Numbered from the stretch's first letter, positions 50,073-62,032 are shown. The stretch is 64,000 nt of DNA from Pictodentalium vernedei (GCA_031216915.1 CM062289.1:65293741-65357740), one strand, 5' to 3'. A program made the numbers and translations. Notes: generated from the letters alone by a model not told the origin.

Positions 50073-52233
50073 GTGAGTTGAACGTTGGTATCAAGTTTAA
50101 ATATTGGTGTTTTCAAAGTGGATGTGGGGTATAGCCAAATTTCGATGCACGGAATCAGGACGACTCGAACCTTAGACAACTCTTACAAAAATTAGCCGGC
50201 CCACCGAGACAACTCGAACTACGGACCACTTTTTCGGGCCGACTGGGCAGAAGTGAGAAGATAAATCGTCCACTTCCCGGGACAACTCTGATTAAAATAA
50301 GTCCAGTCTGAGTTTGTCCAAAACTTGACAAAAGAATTGGACAAGTCTGAAATATATTACATAGATAACAAACATGATTGTTTGACTATATTCACATTTA
50401 TTCACCATAAAGACAAAATAAAATTTGGTGTCATTGTGGGCATGCCTGCTGGCAGTATTACCAAAGTAAACCTAAGTAAGTAAGTAAGTAAGTAAAAACA
50501 ATACATAAAATGGACGTATAAATTTAGGGATTTTTGACATTTAACATTTTTACGTGCCGGGTCCACATAATATGGCATAAAATAACCTGCACATTTTTTT
50601 TAGATGACCTGCACATTTTTTTTAGATGGTGAGAACTTATTTGTCCCATGGCAAATTTCAAGTCAGCTAGTCCAGCGAGTCTGACTCTGGGCCTATGGCC
50701 TGGTATGGGGCCAGGATGGGCCCATACTAGCCTATTTCGTCTTAGGACCAGAGTTCGGTTTGCTGGTTTACCAGGATACTAAGCCTAATGCTATTTAGTA
50801 TTTAATTTGGTGTCAGACCAATTTCTGACCGACATGCTTTGTAAATTGAAGGTATTCTGTTGAAGTTTGAATATTCTGAGCTGTTTATATTTTTAATTAC
50901 TAATTAGACTTAAAATTCAATATATCTGGCTACTTGTTTTTCAAATTGGCCCTCAAAATTAGACAATCAGGGTCGGGGGGGGGGGGCTAGGAGCTTCTAA
51001 ATCCTGTTAAATATTTCAACTGCTGAATTAGGGGGCCTGAGCTTTTGTCCCAGGCTGGCCATTGTCCCGATGCAACAGAAACTGATTCGACTGTTGATTC
51101 TCTAAAGATTCATTGACTTTTTTTTAGCCCCATAAGATATAGAGCTCTGCTGTTAACTGAAAATCTTGGTCGGTTGTTTCTTGTTTAGTACCGGACGTCA
51201 GAACGAAGTATGTGCAAAAACATATCTGACCGTTTTAGGTCCCACGAAAATTAATATGATAATGGCTGAAAACCTTTCCTGCAAACAGCACTAGAACTGA
51301 CACGTTTCCTTGTTTAGTACTTGATGTCGCATTGTGGGCATGTGCAATTCTACTGGAAATTCTCATACATGTATCAGCAAACTGATATACATTTTCTATT
51401 AATCAGATAAACGAGTCATGGAATTCCTACTCCTGTACAAATAAGAGCTTTTGTTTTCTCTACCATCCAACTTTTCGTTGAATACAATATTTCTGTGCTT
51501 CACCTTTTTTTATGAGTGACGACGGATAAGGGGTGGAGTGTTAGTTTCTCATGTACATCACTTACGGAAGGAATTGACGCAATCAAAAAATTTGAAAATC
51601 TTTAAAGGCTACGAAAGGTATGCTTAAAGTATTAACCCCCTGCACACTGATGTTGATATGTCAAAATTTTCAGGTGCAAAATTTTCCTATAATGCAACTA
51701 GGAATTTAGCAAATTCAATCTTGTGTGACAGAGCTCATCGAGCTCTGTCAAACAAGATTGAATTGGTTAAATTTCTAGATGCATTATGGGAGATATGACA
51801 ACTTAAAATTTTGGTATTTTGACATCAGAGTGCAGGGAGTTAACCAATCATGTGACCATTAGGAACTTCTTTTTATTTTCTCAGTTTTTGTCGGTCACCT
51901 CCACCTCAGTTCAAGCTGCTTCTTTTCACATCATATCTCTTTGTAAAAAGATGACCCAGAATTTATGCTCATTATTTTTTTAACAAGTTTCTTTCAAAAG
52001 ACCATAACCGTGGTAATTTTGCCTTTGAATATCTGAAACCAAGGTGACATATCAGGAACCACACAGTTCTAGTAAGATATACCGTGGTCACTGGTGGCAA
52101 CGTGAAATTTGAATGGTAGGAATACGGTGTACCAGTATTTTGACTTGGTTCGTTGTAATGTTCAAGGATTACGGTGAACAATCAAATAATAGGCGCAATA
52201 TTGGAGAAACTTATTTAATTATATATTTTCCAG
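50073..52233 (+). other. THAP gene intron 1
   Basis: 2.16 kb from GTGAGT to TATATATTTTCCAG. It contains (TAAG)n at about 50474-50494, a direct 21-bp repeat of CCTGCACATTTTTTTTAGAT at about 50590-50630, a poly-G at 50976-50985 and a TTAA MITE at 51632-51843. Otherwise unremarkable AT-rich sequence. Confidence 0.65.
51632..51843. mobile_element. TTAA-flanked MITE, TIR TTAACCCCCTGCAC
   Basis: TTAACCCCCTGCACACTGATG at the left and CATCAGAGTGCAGGGAGTTAA at the right. The inner arms (AAATTTTCAGG..., CAATCTTGT) converge on a GACAGAGCTCATCGAGCTCT palindrome. No ORF. It is a third TTAA-ended family, distinct from those at 1819 and 2925. Confidence 0.8.
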
Positions 52234-52434
52234 GTTTTATCAGAATGGTGCTTTGAAGGTAGAATGGGTGAATGATGTTAAGAGGGTTGATATAACTAAG
52301 AAGGACAAAGCTGGGCACCAAGGAAATATGATGTTCTATGCTCAATGCACTTTTCTGAAGATGACTTCTTCATTGTCGGACAAAAGCGACACATAAAAAA
52401 TTGTGCTGTTCCCAGATTCGAACACTCAAAAAAA
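52234..52434 (+). CDS. THAP-domain gene, exon 2 (one frameshift)
   Basis: After the acceptor TTTTCCAG at 52233 the frame reads FYQNGALKVEWVNDVKRVDI, carrying the THAP Trp. Near 52329 one base is missing. In the next frame YDVLCSMHFSEDDFF holds the C..H of the C2CH finger, followed by AVPRFEHSKK, which matches the THAP AVP motif. The exon ends AAA|GTAAGT at 52434/52435. With a single-base correction the finger is complete (C5, C10, C..H in CSMHF). The frameshift may be real (pseudogene) or an indel error next to GGAAA. Downstream exons were not found. It could be a host THAP gene or a P-element derivative. Confidence 0.7.
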
Positions 52435-52935
52435 GTAAGTTGTATTTCAGGACAAAAACAAAGCTGTCAAAGATTTGCGATTAATTGTAACTTAAATCTC
52501 TAAGAAGGGACATAAAATAATCATCACCTTAACCCTGAAGCCCTCATATTGACCCAAACCTCCACTTTTTATATTGTCTGTTTCAGGTGCTCCCAGGTGT
52601 ATATTTTCTTGATAACAAAATTCATAGAACAAATTTGTCTTGGCCATTGTTCAATATCTTTCTTGGCTGCCTATACAGTCGGCTAACAATGGCGTAGAAC
52701 CATTGCTATTGGTGTGTTAATTAATTAATAATTAATTTAATCATATGAATCTCAGGCCTTAAGGGTTGATTTATGAAATAAATGTGTGCAAATACGAATA
52801 TTTATATTGAACTATTGAAAGGACTAACAAGACAGACATTATCATTAATAAAAAAAATAAACTAGATGAGGGTAAGAGCAGGTGCATGTGACTTACTGTC
52901 ATTTTGCGTTTGGTTAGCATAACTGGTTAGTGCAT
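52435..52935. other. Putative intron/spacer, nothing recognised
   Basis: Follows the GTAAGT donor. AT-rich, no coding supported. Confidence 0.4.
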
Positions 52936-53925
52936 TGAGAATGTACAAGAAAAGAAGTCGATTATCTTTTCCGACTCTCTTTCCTCTTTGCTTGCCTTAC
53001 TCAACCCCAGGTTGAAGAACCCTCAAATTTTGGAACTTCGAGAGAAGTTGAATACTCTCATGTCTGACCAATATGATATCGTGTTTTGCTAGTTACCAAG
53101 ACATGTAGGTATCTCCGGTAACACCAGAGCTGACAGAACTGACAGAGCTGACAGAGCAGCAAATCAGGCCTTAACTAAGCTTCTGACTGATTTTAACATT
53201 CCTTTCAGTGATTTAAAACCACATATCAATAATTACATCAAATCTGTGTGGCAGGCGTAATGGTAAGGGGAGACAAATCGTCCCCTGAGTTCCAATGTGT
53301 TCTATGTGCCAGTAGGCACATAGAACACATTGGAACTCAAGGGACGAAATAACAAGCACCATCGCTTCTGACCAAATATTTGTGATCACTACCCGTCTAG
53401 TAACCTTTGTAGAAAGGATCTTGCAGTTTTGACACGATGTCATATTGGTCATACACGATTTACACATTCCTTTTTGTTAGAGGGTAATATGCGACCAGAG
53501 CGTGTTCCCGGCCAGCAGGTGTTGTCAGTGGAGCACATTCTTTTACATTGTACTGATTTTAATCTTGCTAGACAACAGTATTTTAATGTTGTGACACTCT
53601 TCGAGACCTATTTTATAATACAAATTCACCTAAAGTTTTGTCGTTCTTGAAGGAAATCAACCTTTTTAATAAATTTTAAATTGTTTTTATTATTTCACCT
53701 CCTCATTCATTCAGGGTTGATTTACGCAGCATTGTCTGAACACTTGATATCATTTTCACCTTACTGCGTTCATTGATTCATTTTATTCCTCATACTTCAT
53801 ATTTCGTTGATTGGTTTTTAATTATCTCATGGCAAATAGTGATCTATTTTAAAATTCATACCTTTCATCGCCACGATATAGCCTTAGCTGCTGATGTGGC
53901 GTAAAGCACCAATATTCATTTATTT
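52936..53925 (+). mobile_element. LINE-B 3' fragment
   Basis: Homologous to the RNase H end and C-terminus of LINE-B ORF2: ENVQEKKSII-like start, a TAG in place of the Trp codon near 53087, and CHIGHTRFTHSFLLEGNM then CVPC-like VPGQQV..EHILLHC at 53429-53650. The 3' UTR follows, to GGCGTAAAGCACCAATATTC. A short GCTGACAGA expansion lies near 53130-53157. It carries a palindromic insertion (53278-53347). Confidence 0.85.
53278..53347. repeat. 70-bp palindromic insertion in the LINE-B fragment
   Basis: TGAGTTCCAATGTGTTCTAT plus GTGCC (53286-53310), loop AGTA, and the exact complement at 53315-53339, extended by TCGTCCC and GGGACGA. The other LINE-B copies lack it at this point (GCGACAAATAACAAGC), so it was inserted after the fragment. 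Confidence 0.9.
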
Positions 53926-53976
53926 ATTTATTGGTGCTTTACGCCACATCAGCAGCTTAGGCTATATCGTGGCGAT
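53871..53976. repeat. Tail-to-tail junction of two LINE-B copies
   Basis: The plus-strand tail CGCCACGATATAGCC...GGCGTAAAGCACCAA meets the minus-strand tail TTGGTGCTTTACGCC...GGCTATATCGTGGCG across an ATTCATTTATTTATTTA centre. Together they form a palindrome of about 106 bp. Confidence 0.9.
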
Positions 53977-54152
53977 AAAAGTGTATATTTCAAAAAGACC
54001 ATTGATTAAAATATGAAACAAATGGAATAAGAGATTTAAAAATGTTGAGTGTGAAACATAATGAGAAAGTGAGACCATTAGTACAAAAAATACTGTGTAA
54101 ATCAACCGGTGAAATAAATATGGATAGATGAAATTTAAAATGGTAAAACAAT

Positions 54153-57100
54153 TTAAAATTTATTAAAAAGGTTGATTACTTTCAAGAATGAGATGACTTT
54201 TAGCGGGCTCGTATGATAAAAAAAATCTCTCAAAGATCCGACTGTAAAATACTGCCCTCTAACATGATTAAAATCAGTACAGTTCAAAAGAATGTGTTCC
54301 ACTGACAACACCTGCTGGCAGGGAACACATTCTGGTCGCAATTACCCTCCAAGAAAAGGGAATGTGTAAGTCGTGTATGACCAATATGACACCGCGTCAA
54401 AACTGCAAGATCCTTTCTACAAAGGTTACTAGCCGGGTAGTGATCTGAAATAGTTGGTCGGAAGCGATGAAGCTTGTTATTTGTCGCTCCATCCCATTCC
54501 GCCTGCCACATAGATTTGATGTAACTACTAATATGAGGCTTAAAATCACTGAAAGGGGTCTTAAAATCAGTGAGAGGCTTAGATAAAGCCTGTTTTGTTG
54601 CACTGTCCGCTTTGGTGTTACCAGCGATACCTACATGTCCGGGTAACCAGCAAAACACGATATCATATTGGTCAGGCATGAGAGTTGTTAACTTCTCACG
54701 AAGTTCCAAAATGAGAGGGTTCTTCAACCTGGGGTTGAGTAAAGCAAGTAGAGAGGAAAGAGAGTCGAAAAAAATAATCGACTTCTTCTCCTGCACATTC
54801 TCGATGTGTTCAAGCGCGAGTTGTATAGCTTTAACTTCAGCTGTGAAAACAGAACATTGATTCGGTATTCTGATTGAGGTGATATGATCACCAGTAACAG
54901 CAGCTGGTGATACTTTGTCACCATCTTTAGCTCCATCTGTATAGATCCTTGTATATGTACTATACTTTGACTTTATTTCGGCATATTTTTGTTTGAACTG
55001 CAAGGAATTGGTATCAGATTTATTGAAAGAAGCAAGGTCCAAAATAACTGTAGGTTTTTTAAGATGCCAAGGAGGAATGTGTGATTTACGGTTTTCTTTT
55101 ATAGATTCAGAATCAATTTTTGCAGACTCCATATGGGGTGTAATTCTAATTCCCAATGGAGGAATATGTTTCTGATGTCGGTTAAAAAAGTCAACATTTT
55201 GAGGTTCTGAAATACAATTAAAAGCAGGATTTGAAGGGTTGGCCAAACGTTTAGACACATATTGTAGAGACAATTTAATTCTGCGCTTCTCAAGAGAAGG
55301 CTCCTCTGCTTCAACAAACATCGAGTTTATTGGGGGTGTTCGAAAAGCCCCTAGACTAATTATAATACCACTATTGTGAATCGCATCAAGTGGTTTGAGA
55401 TATGATTTCCTTGCAGAACCGTAAACTATACAACCGTAATCTAATTTTGATCGAACAAGTGATCTATACAGATTGAGCAAAGTTTGTTGGTCAGCACCCC
55501 AATCAGTGCTACCAACGACCTTCAGTAGGTTCAGAGCTCTCTTACATTTAACTTTTAGTTGTTTTATGTGGGAAGTGAAATTCAGCTTGTTGTCAAACAA
55601 CAAACCTAAGAATTTCACTTCCTTAACAACTTTAATAGGACTCCAATCAATTTTTAACTCCGGATCGAGGTGATGCTTCCGAATTTGTGTTCATCTTTGA
55701 AAATTTAAAATCGTTTTCTGTGGCCCATTTGTGAATTCTGTTTAAGCACAGCTGAAGTTTGCCCATTTGTGAATTCTGTTTAAGCACAGCTGAAGTTTGC
55801 GCTCTACGGCATTCATATTTTTGCTGCTATAGCAGATTAAAAAATCATCAACATACAATGAAGAATGTACCATATTCTCAACTGCGTCGATGATACTATT
55901 AATCTTAATTGAAAAAAGGGTAACAGATAAAATACTACCCTGAGGAACTCCCAAATCCTGCTCGTGAGGATCAGATAACGTTGACCCAACACGAACCTGA
56001 AATTGGCGGTCCTTTAAAAAGTTTTCAATAAAAAGGGGCATAAGCCCTCTCAACCCCATGTTAAAAAGATCTTTTAAAATCCCATACTTCCACGTTGTAT
56101 TATATGCCTTCTCCAGATCAAAGAAGATGGCGACCACATGTTCTTTTCTGGCAAAGGCATTTCTAATAAACGTTTCAAGTCTGACCAAATGATTCACAGT
56201 ACTTCTCTGGTTTCTGAAACCACACTGAACATCCGCAAGCAGATTGTTCGATTCCAGAAACCAGATCATTGATCATCCTCTCCATGGTTTTACAGAGGCA
56301 ACTAGTTAGGGCAATTGGTCTGTAATTACTTGGATTACTGTGATCCTTATCAGGCTTTGGAATGGGAATAATTGTTGCCTTTCGCCAGGAAGGTGGAAAC
56401 TGGCCAGTCGCCCAAATGTCATTAAAAAATGACAATAAAAGTTCTAGTGATGTTTGAGGAAGGTGTTTTAACCATGGTTTGGTGAAACGTTTTGGATTTG
56501 CCGAGGTTTTAGCGATAACTGTAGTTGCAATGTCAAGCAGCTCGTTTGTAAAATGTTCTATTTGATGAGCACTATCTTGAAATGTCTCCCGGGTGAGGCG
56601 TTCAGAACAAAGCGATGAGAAAGTGTCCCAATCGGCTTTCCTAAAGTTCCACTGGGGCACCCTCTCATCGTCCGCCGGAACTACACTCTCCAGCACAATT
56701 GGAAAGTGATCACTCCCGCACAAGTCATCTTCTACCTTCCAAGAAAAATCGAGGAAGATAGAAGGGCATGCAATTGAAAGATCAATTGATGTATACGAAC
56801 CAGATGCGGGGTGCAGATATGTATCTGAACCATCATTAAACAAACACAGATCATACTTTGTAATGAATTCTTCCACAGTTTTCCCTTTAACATCGTCTTG
56901 ACTGCAGGAATCACCCCAAAGAGGGCTATGTGCATTAAAATCACCCAACAAAATGTATGGTGTTGGGAGCTTTTGGACCAGTAGCTCAAGATCAGTCAGT
57001 TGCAGGGCTTTACTTGGTGAAACATAAACTGAACAAAGTGTAACTGTTTTGTCTAAAGTTAGGCGTACCGCTACAGTCTGTAAATTTGTCTGTAATGGTA

Positions 57101-57359
57101 CAGAACAGTGAATGATGTCGTTCCTAACTAGGACAGTCGTTCCACGAACATGAAGATCATTATCGTCAGCCCAGGCATTATACGAAGTATAATGCTTAAA
57201 AGCTGAATGATCCTGAGTCTCGGGTTTCCTTAAAAGAGTTTCCTGCAGGCAAAAAGCTGCAGGTTTATATTTTTGGCTTAATAGACCTAGTTCATTAAAG
57301 TTCGCTCTAAAACCTCGACAATTCCACTGTATAATACTTTGTTTGGGTGTGTTGTCCAT
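54153..57359 (-). pseudogene. LINE-B copy 2 ORF2: APE, RT and RNase H, broken
   Basis: ATG 57359 begins MDNTPKQSIIQWNCRGFRAN. FCLQETLL, LLGDFNAHSPLWG, GSDHFPIV and FTKPW follow. The frame then jumps straight to LKHLPQTSLELL, an in-frame deletion of the linker. After IPIPKPDKDHSNPSNYRPIA a frameshift near 56270 leads to FFDLEKAYNTTW, VPQGSILS and SSLYVDDFLICY (intact YVDD). There is another break near 55.7 kb. FLGLLFDNKLNFTSHIKQLK (thumb), IYTDGAKDGDK, FTAEVKAIQLALEHIE, FFDSLSSLLAL and LPGHVGIAGNTKADSATKQA (RNase H) are in the 444-codon frame 55618-54284. The C-terminal CVPC...VEHILLNC lies at 54341-54153. Confidence 0.85.
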
Positions 57360-58785
57360 GTTTTAGTGGTGATTTGGAAGGTGGACGTATGGGCGAAATT
57401 GCCCCCGTGTTTTTCTTGGGTGATGTTTTACGTGGGGACTTATTCTGAGAAGAGTTTGAGCATAAGTGCTCGAACGTTTCGTCGATGCACTCACCGATTT
57501 CCATCGATTCAAACCCTTCAAACCTGTTACGGGTAACGGGGTCTTGAAGGGCTTTAGGTGTTCTATCCGATAACTGTTTCTGTTTTTCTTTATCTAATTT
57601 CTTTCTTTTTTTCTTGATTTTTTTTCTGACTCTGACTAAGCTTTTGAAGTTCTGCGTTTGATTTTGAGTTAGGTTGTTCCTATTTCTTTTCAGGATTCGA
57701 TTCTGTTGTTTTCCCAGTTTGTGTTTTAAGTTTGGCTTGTTCTTTTTTCTGATCCTCTTTCAAGTTTTCTTTTGATAGTGTTTGAGAAGTTGGTGCTGTT
57801 TGAGAAGTTTGTGGTGGTTGAGTTGACTGTTGCTGAAGTTGATCGCTGTGCTGTATTGTGAAGGACTGTAATAAGGTGGGTATTGAACCTATGAGCCATG
57901 TATATTGTGTCTGGCAGTCTATCGACTTTGTTGGAACTTTTTTTTTGTTACAGTAGCATATGATGTTGAAGTATGCATGCCAGGGAGCGATGAAATAATT
58001 TCTCTGGCTTGTTTAAAACTTATCTGTCTTTCACATTTTATTTTTTGTATGGCATTTTCTTTTTGCCAGATGGGGCAATCTTTTCATGAGGATATATGAT
58101 TGCCCTGACAATTTACACATTTAAAAAAAATGGTGGTACATGGCTCATCGTGTTTTTGGCCGCATTTGTAGCAGACTGACTGGCCTCTACATGAGTTCTG
58201 ACTGTGTCCGTATTTTTGACACTTGAAGCATCGTAGTGGATTTGGCATATATAGATCCACTCCGACGTTCATGTAGCCTATTTTGACTGATTTTGGTGGC
58301 TGGGGAATATGGAAATTGTATATATAGGTATTGATTTCATTGCCATTCTTTTTTATTTTTATTCGTTTTACACCTGTTACTCCCTGTGCTTTCATTTCTG
58401 TAACTATTTCCATTTCATCAATGTCGGCAAGCTCACGGGTTCGAACAACGCCTCTGCTGGTATTGAGGGTTCTGTGAGCTTCCGATTTTACTTCAACATC
58501 TAAAAGTTTCTTTATCTTTAAGAGATTGAATGACTGGATTTTACTAGCACATTCAATCAATATGCCCCCTGATCTTATTTTTCTCATGTTTTTTGATTGT
58601 GACAGCAATCCCTTTTATTGTTTTCTCTAATGCGAAGGGGTTAAAATTAACTTTTTTGTTTTCATCTGCTGGACATATATATATATGAATCTAGGCCAGT
58701 CAGCTGTTTGGTAATCAGTGTCAGAGTCAGAAGATTTATCATTTGTCGTGTCCAAAGGTCGTTTAATTTTGTTTTTTGTTGCCAT
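57307..58785 (-). pseudogene. LINE-B copy 2 ORF1: gag-like protein, frameshifted
   Basis: ATG 58785 (MATKNKIKRPLDTTNDKSSD) and ADWPRFIYIYVQQ, then a frameshift. VRTRELADIDEMEIVTEMKA, PPKSVKIGYMNVGVDLYMP, zinc knuckles RCFKCQKYGHSQNSC, VCYKCGQKHDEPC and FKCVNCQGNH are in 58608-58084. The C-terminal basic, Gln-rich part is in several frames, to the ORF2 overlap at 57359. Confidence 0.8.
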
Positions 58786-59652
58786 ATTGTATAGAATTGA
58801 TGATTCACTGCCCCGGCTCCCACCCACCACGGAGTCCAACAAGGGGTAGGGCTACTGCTATACAGTGAACCCACCGGGTTGCCGGTATTCCCACATACCT
58901 GTTATGAGGCAGTATACTCAGACATTGTTGATGCCGAGGCATACCACTGACTGATTGGCCCGTGTGTGGAAGTGCCAGGTCTTCAGATGGCGACCATTCA
59001 ATCAATCACTGTATAAAACACTGTAATAAAAGGTTGCCATGCATAACCGAAACAGACAGTGCAGCAAAACTAAGTAGTTGTTAAAAAACAGTACACAATG
59101 GCAATTATGGTATGTGATTAAAAGACATGACTGATTGAATGACCACCAAATGCCCCCCGACGTGACACCCAGTACTTTTTGGGGCGGGGGCTCCCGATTG
59201 GCCAGATCGGACCATCCGACCATCCTTCTACTCCCGAAGTTGGGTCCAAAACAGTGTATTGAACAGGTAACCTCCACGATGAAGATCAGGGCCAAAGCAG
59301 TGTTTACGACCTGATCTCCATCCTGGAGACCTGTCCTAACCGGGACCCAGTCTGTTCTCAACTGTCAGGATTCCTTTCTCCAAGGCATTCAGATCGCACC
59401 TCACGGGAGAACAAGGTGCCTGCAAGATGGTATTAGCAGGGTTAACCATTTTGGTCTGGGGCTGCGTATTCATATATTCCGCAGCGAACCAGCTCAGTTG
59501 GGCAAACCTGCTAATTATAAATCAGCAAGCCTGCCCAACTGAGCAGGCCGTCCTCTATCCGCCACCTGAGGACCCGCCTAGTAGGGGATGATCAAACCCC
59601 CCTAGGAAAGCACCAATAAATAAACTAGAAAGTGTTTTAGCACACGAAAACA

Positions 59653-61049
59653 TATGTCTCCCCTTCCTTTCTGTTTTATGCACTACAAATGATATATACA
59701 TAAAAATATTGACAATCATACCAGATATGTAAGGTCTAGCTCTAAAGAGAAATAAGTAAATACAATTACTCCCTATTTAAAGTACATAAATTTGACCTTG
59801 AGGTCAAGGTCACATGAAGGTCATGATGACATGTGGTCTCATTGTGATACATCCACATGTCAACCATCTATCATTATTCCCTATTTGAAGTACATAAATT
59901 TGACCTTGAGGTCAGAGGTCAAGGTGACATGCAGTTCATCAAGGTAGCAGACATGCGGTTTCATGGTGACACATCCACATGTCCAAAAAAAAAAAATCTG
60001 GTCTGAAAAATTACTCCCTATTTAAAGTATATAAATTTGACCTTGAGGTCAAGGTCACATGAAGGTCATGATTACATGTGACATGCGGTCTAATTGCGGT
60101 ACATCCACATGTCAAATATCTAAGTCCTAGGTCAAAAAACAAAATAGTTCTGGTCTGGATAATTATTCCCTATTTGAAGTACATAAATTTGACCTTAAGG
60201 TCAGAGGTCAAGGTCACATGAAGGTCATCGAGGTAGACGACATGCGGTCTCATGGTGACACATGCACATGTCAAATAACTAAGTCCTAGGTCAAAAAACC
60301 AAAAACATTCTGGTCTGGACAATTACTCCCTATTTGAAGTACATAAATTTGACCTTGAGATCAAGGCCACATGAAGGTCACAATGATATGCGACACGCCC
60401 GCTCATGGTGATACATCCACGTGCCAAATATCTAAGGCCTGGCTCAAAAGAGAAGCAAGTTTTGGTCCGGACAAAGTTTCCTTGAAAAAAGCACAAATCT
60501 GACCTTCAGATCAAAGGTCAAGGTCACATGAAGGTCACAATGGTACGGTACACACCGGCTCATGGTGATACATCCACATGCCAAATATCTAAAGCCTGAC
60601 TCGAAATACAAAAAAGTTCTGGTCTAGACAGTTTCCCTTAAAAAAGTGCATAAATCTGACCTTCAGGTCAAAGGTCAAGGTCACATGAAGGTCACTATGG
60701 TACACTGTACACCGGTTCATGGTGATACATCCACATGCCAAGTATCTAAGGTGTAGGTCAAAAGACAAAAAAGTTATGGCCCGGACAAAGTTTGTGTGAT
60801 GTTTCCCTTAAAAAACACATAAATCTGACCTTCCGGTCAAAGGTCAAGGTCACATGAAGGTTACTATGGTACACTGCGCACCGGCTCATGGTGATACATC
60901 CACATGCCACGTATCTAAGGTGTAGGTCAAAAGACAAAAAAGTTATGGCCCAGACAAAGTTTGTATGAGAAGAAGGAGAAGAAGAAGAAGAAGGAGAAGA
61001 AGAATATGCACTAAAACAATATGTCTCCCTTCTGGGAAGGGGAGACATA
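59653..61049. mobile_element. TIR-bounded element carrying an AGGTCA-rich tandem array
   Basis: TATGTCTCCCCTTCC (59653-59667) is matched by its exact complement GGAAGGGGAGACATA (61035-61049). The right end also folds as ATGTCTCCC-TTCT-GGGA. Between them are about eight diverged units anchored at ATAAATTTGACC (about 59784, 59892, 60030, 60181, 60341, 60491, 60649, 60818), each 110-170 bp, plus a GAAGAAGGA tract at 60968-61005. Typical unit: TTGACCTTGAGGTCAAGGTC, ACATGAAGGTCA, GGTGATACATCCACATG. No protein is encoded. It is probably a non-autonomous DNA element. Confidence 0.75.
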
Positions 61050-61269
61050 ATAAACAAATAACTGGTTAGTGTACCTCGGTGTGAGCATCAATGTCAGAAA
61101 ACACTGAGGTGGGGAGGTGTCAGTTCGACTCTGTCTGGAGACAGAAACGTGTAGGTGCTTTTCATCATGCATCACATTCCATCTTTAGCTTAACTTGACG
61201 CGTGCGGAAGTCTGTTAGTCTGTGAGTCTGTTCACAATTTCCTTTAGCACGGGCTACACCCCGCAGTTC
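61050..61269. other. Short spacer, nothing recognised
   Basis: Lies between the TIR element and the 146-bp satellite. No feature supported. Confidence 0.45.
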
Positions 61270-62032
61270 TTGTCTGATCATCACGAAATTTCATATGCAG
61301 GTTTGGGGTCATGTCTAGATGAGAACGTCCCATTTTGGTCGCGATCGGTCAACCAGTATGGCTGCCCGAGCCCAAAACCTGAAAACCATTAGCACAGTTT
61401 ACAGGTCGTATTTATGAAGGGATTTCATTGTAACTTGGTAGGATGCCTCTGTATAATGCCTAGATGAGAACGTCCCCATTTGGGCATGATCTGTGAACCG
61501 TGATGGCTGCCCAAGCCCGAAACCCAAACACTTTTAGCACAGTCTGCAGGTCATGTTTAATATGGAGGGATTTCATTGTAACTTGGTAGGATGACTCATT
61601 ATGATGTCTAGATGAGAATTTCCCCATTTGGGCGTGATCTGCCAACCGTGACGACTGCCCGAGCCCAAAACCCGAAAACCTTTAGCACAGTCTACAGATC
61701 ATATTTATTGAGGAATTTCATTGTAACTTGGTGGGTTGACTTCATATAATGTCTAGATGAGAAAGTCCCCTTTTGGACTTGATTGGGCAACTGTGACGGC
61801 TACAGGGGCCCGAAGCCCGAAAACGTTTAGCACAGTCTACAGGTCATATTTATAAAAGGATTTCATTGTAACTTGGCAGGATGACTTCAAATAATGTCTA
61901 GATGAGAACGTCCCATTTTGATCGCAATCATTGAGCCCTGATGGGTGCCCGAGGCCAAAAACCTTCAGCATAGGCAAAAGGTCATAATTATGGAAGGATT
62001 TCATTGTAACCTGTTAGGTTGACTCCATATAA
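61270..62032. repeat. ~146-bp satellite, 5+ units
   Basis: GTCTAGATGAGAA recurs at about 61312, 61458, 61605, 61750 and 61895 (spacing 145-147 bp). Each unit has CGTCCCATTTTGG, TGGCTGCCCGAGCCCAAAAC, TTAGCACAGTCTACAGGTCA and ATTTCATTGTAACTTGG. The last unit is cut after CTCCATATAA by LINE-B copy 3. Confidence 0.9.

Larger units (their letters stand above)
53932..59611 (-). mobile_element. LINE-B copy 2, minus strand
   Basis: Reads from the 5' end CCTAGGGGGGTTTGATCATC (59611 downwards), through a 5' UTR of about 825 bp, ORF1, ORF2 and 3' UTR, to the (AAAT)n tail at 53932. Relative to copy 1 it retains the thumb and linker but has lost about 500 bp between endonuclease and RT. A 42-bp tandem duplication (GCCCATTTGTGAATTCTGTT...) lies at about 55720-55803. 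Just outside its 5' end is AAAGCACCAATAAATAAAC, resembling another LINE-B tail. Confidence 0.85.
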
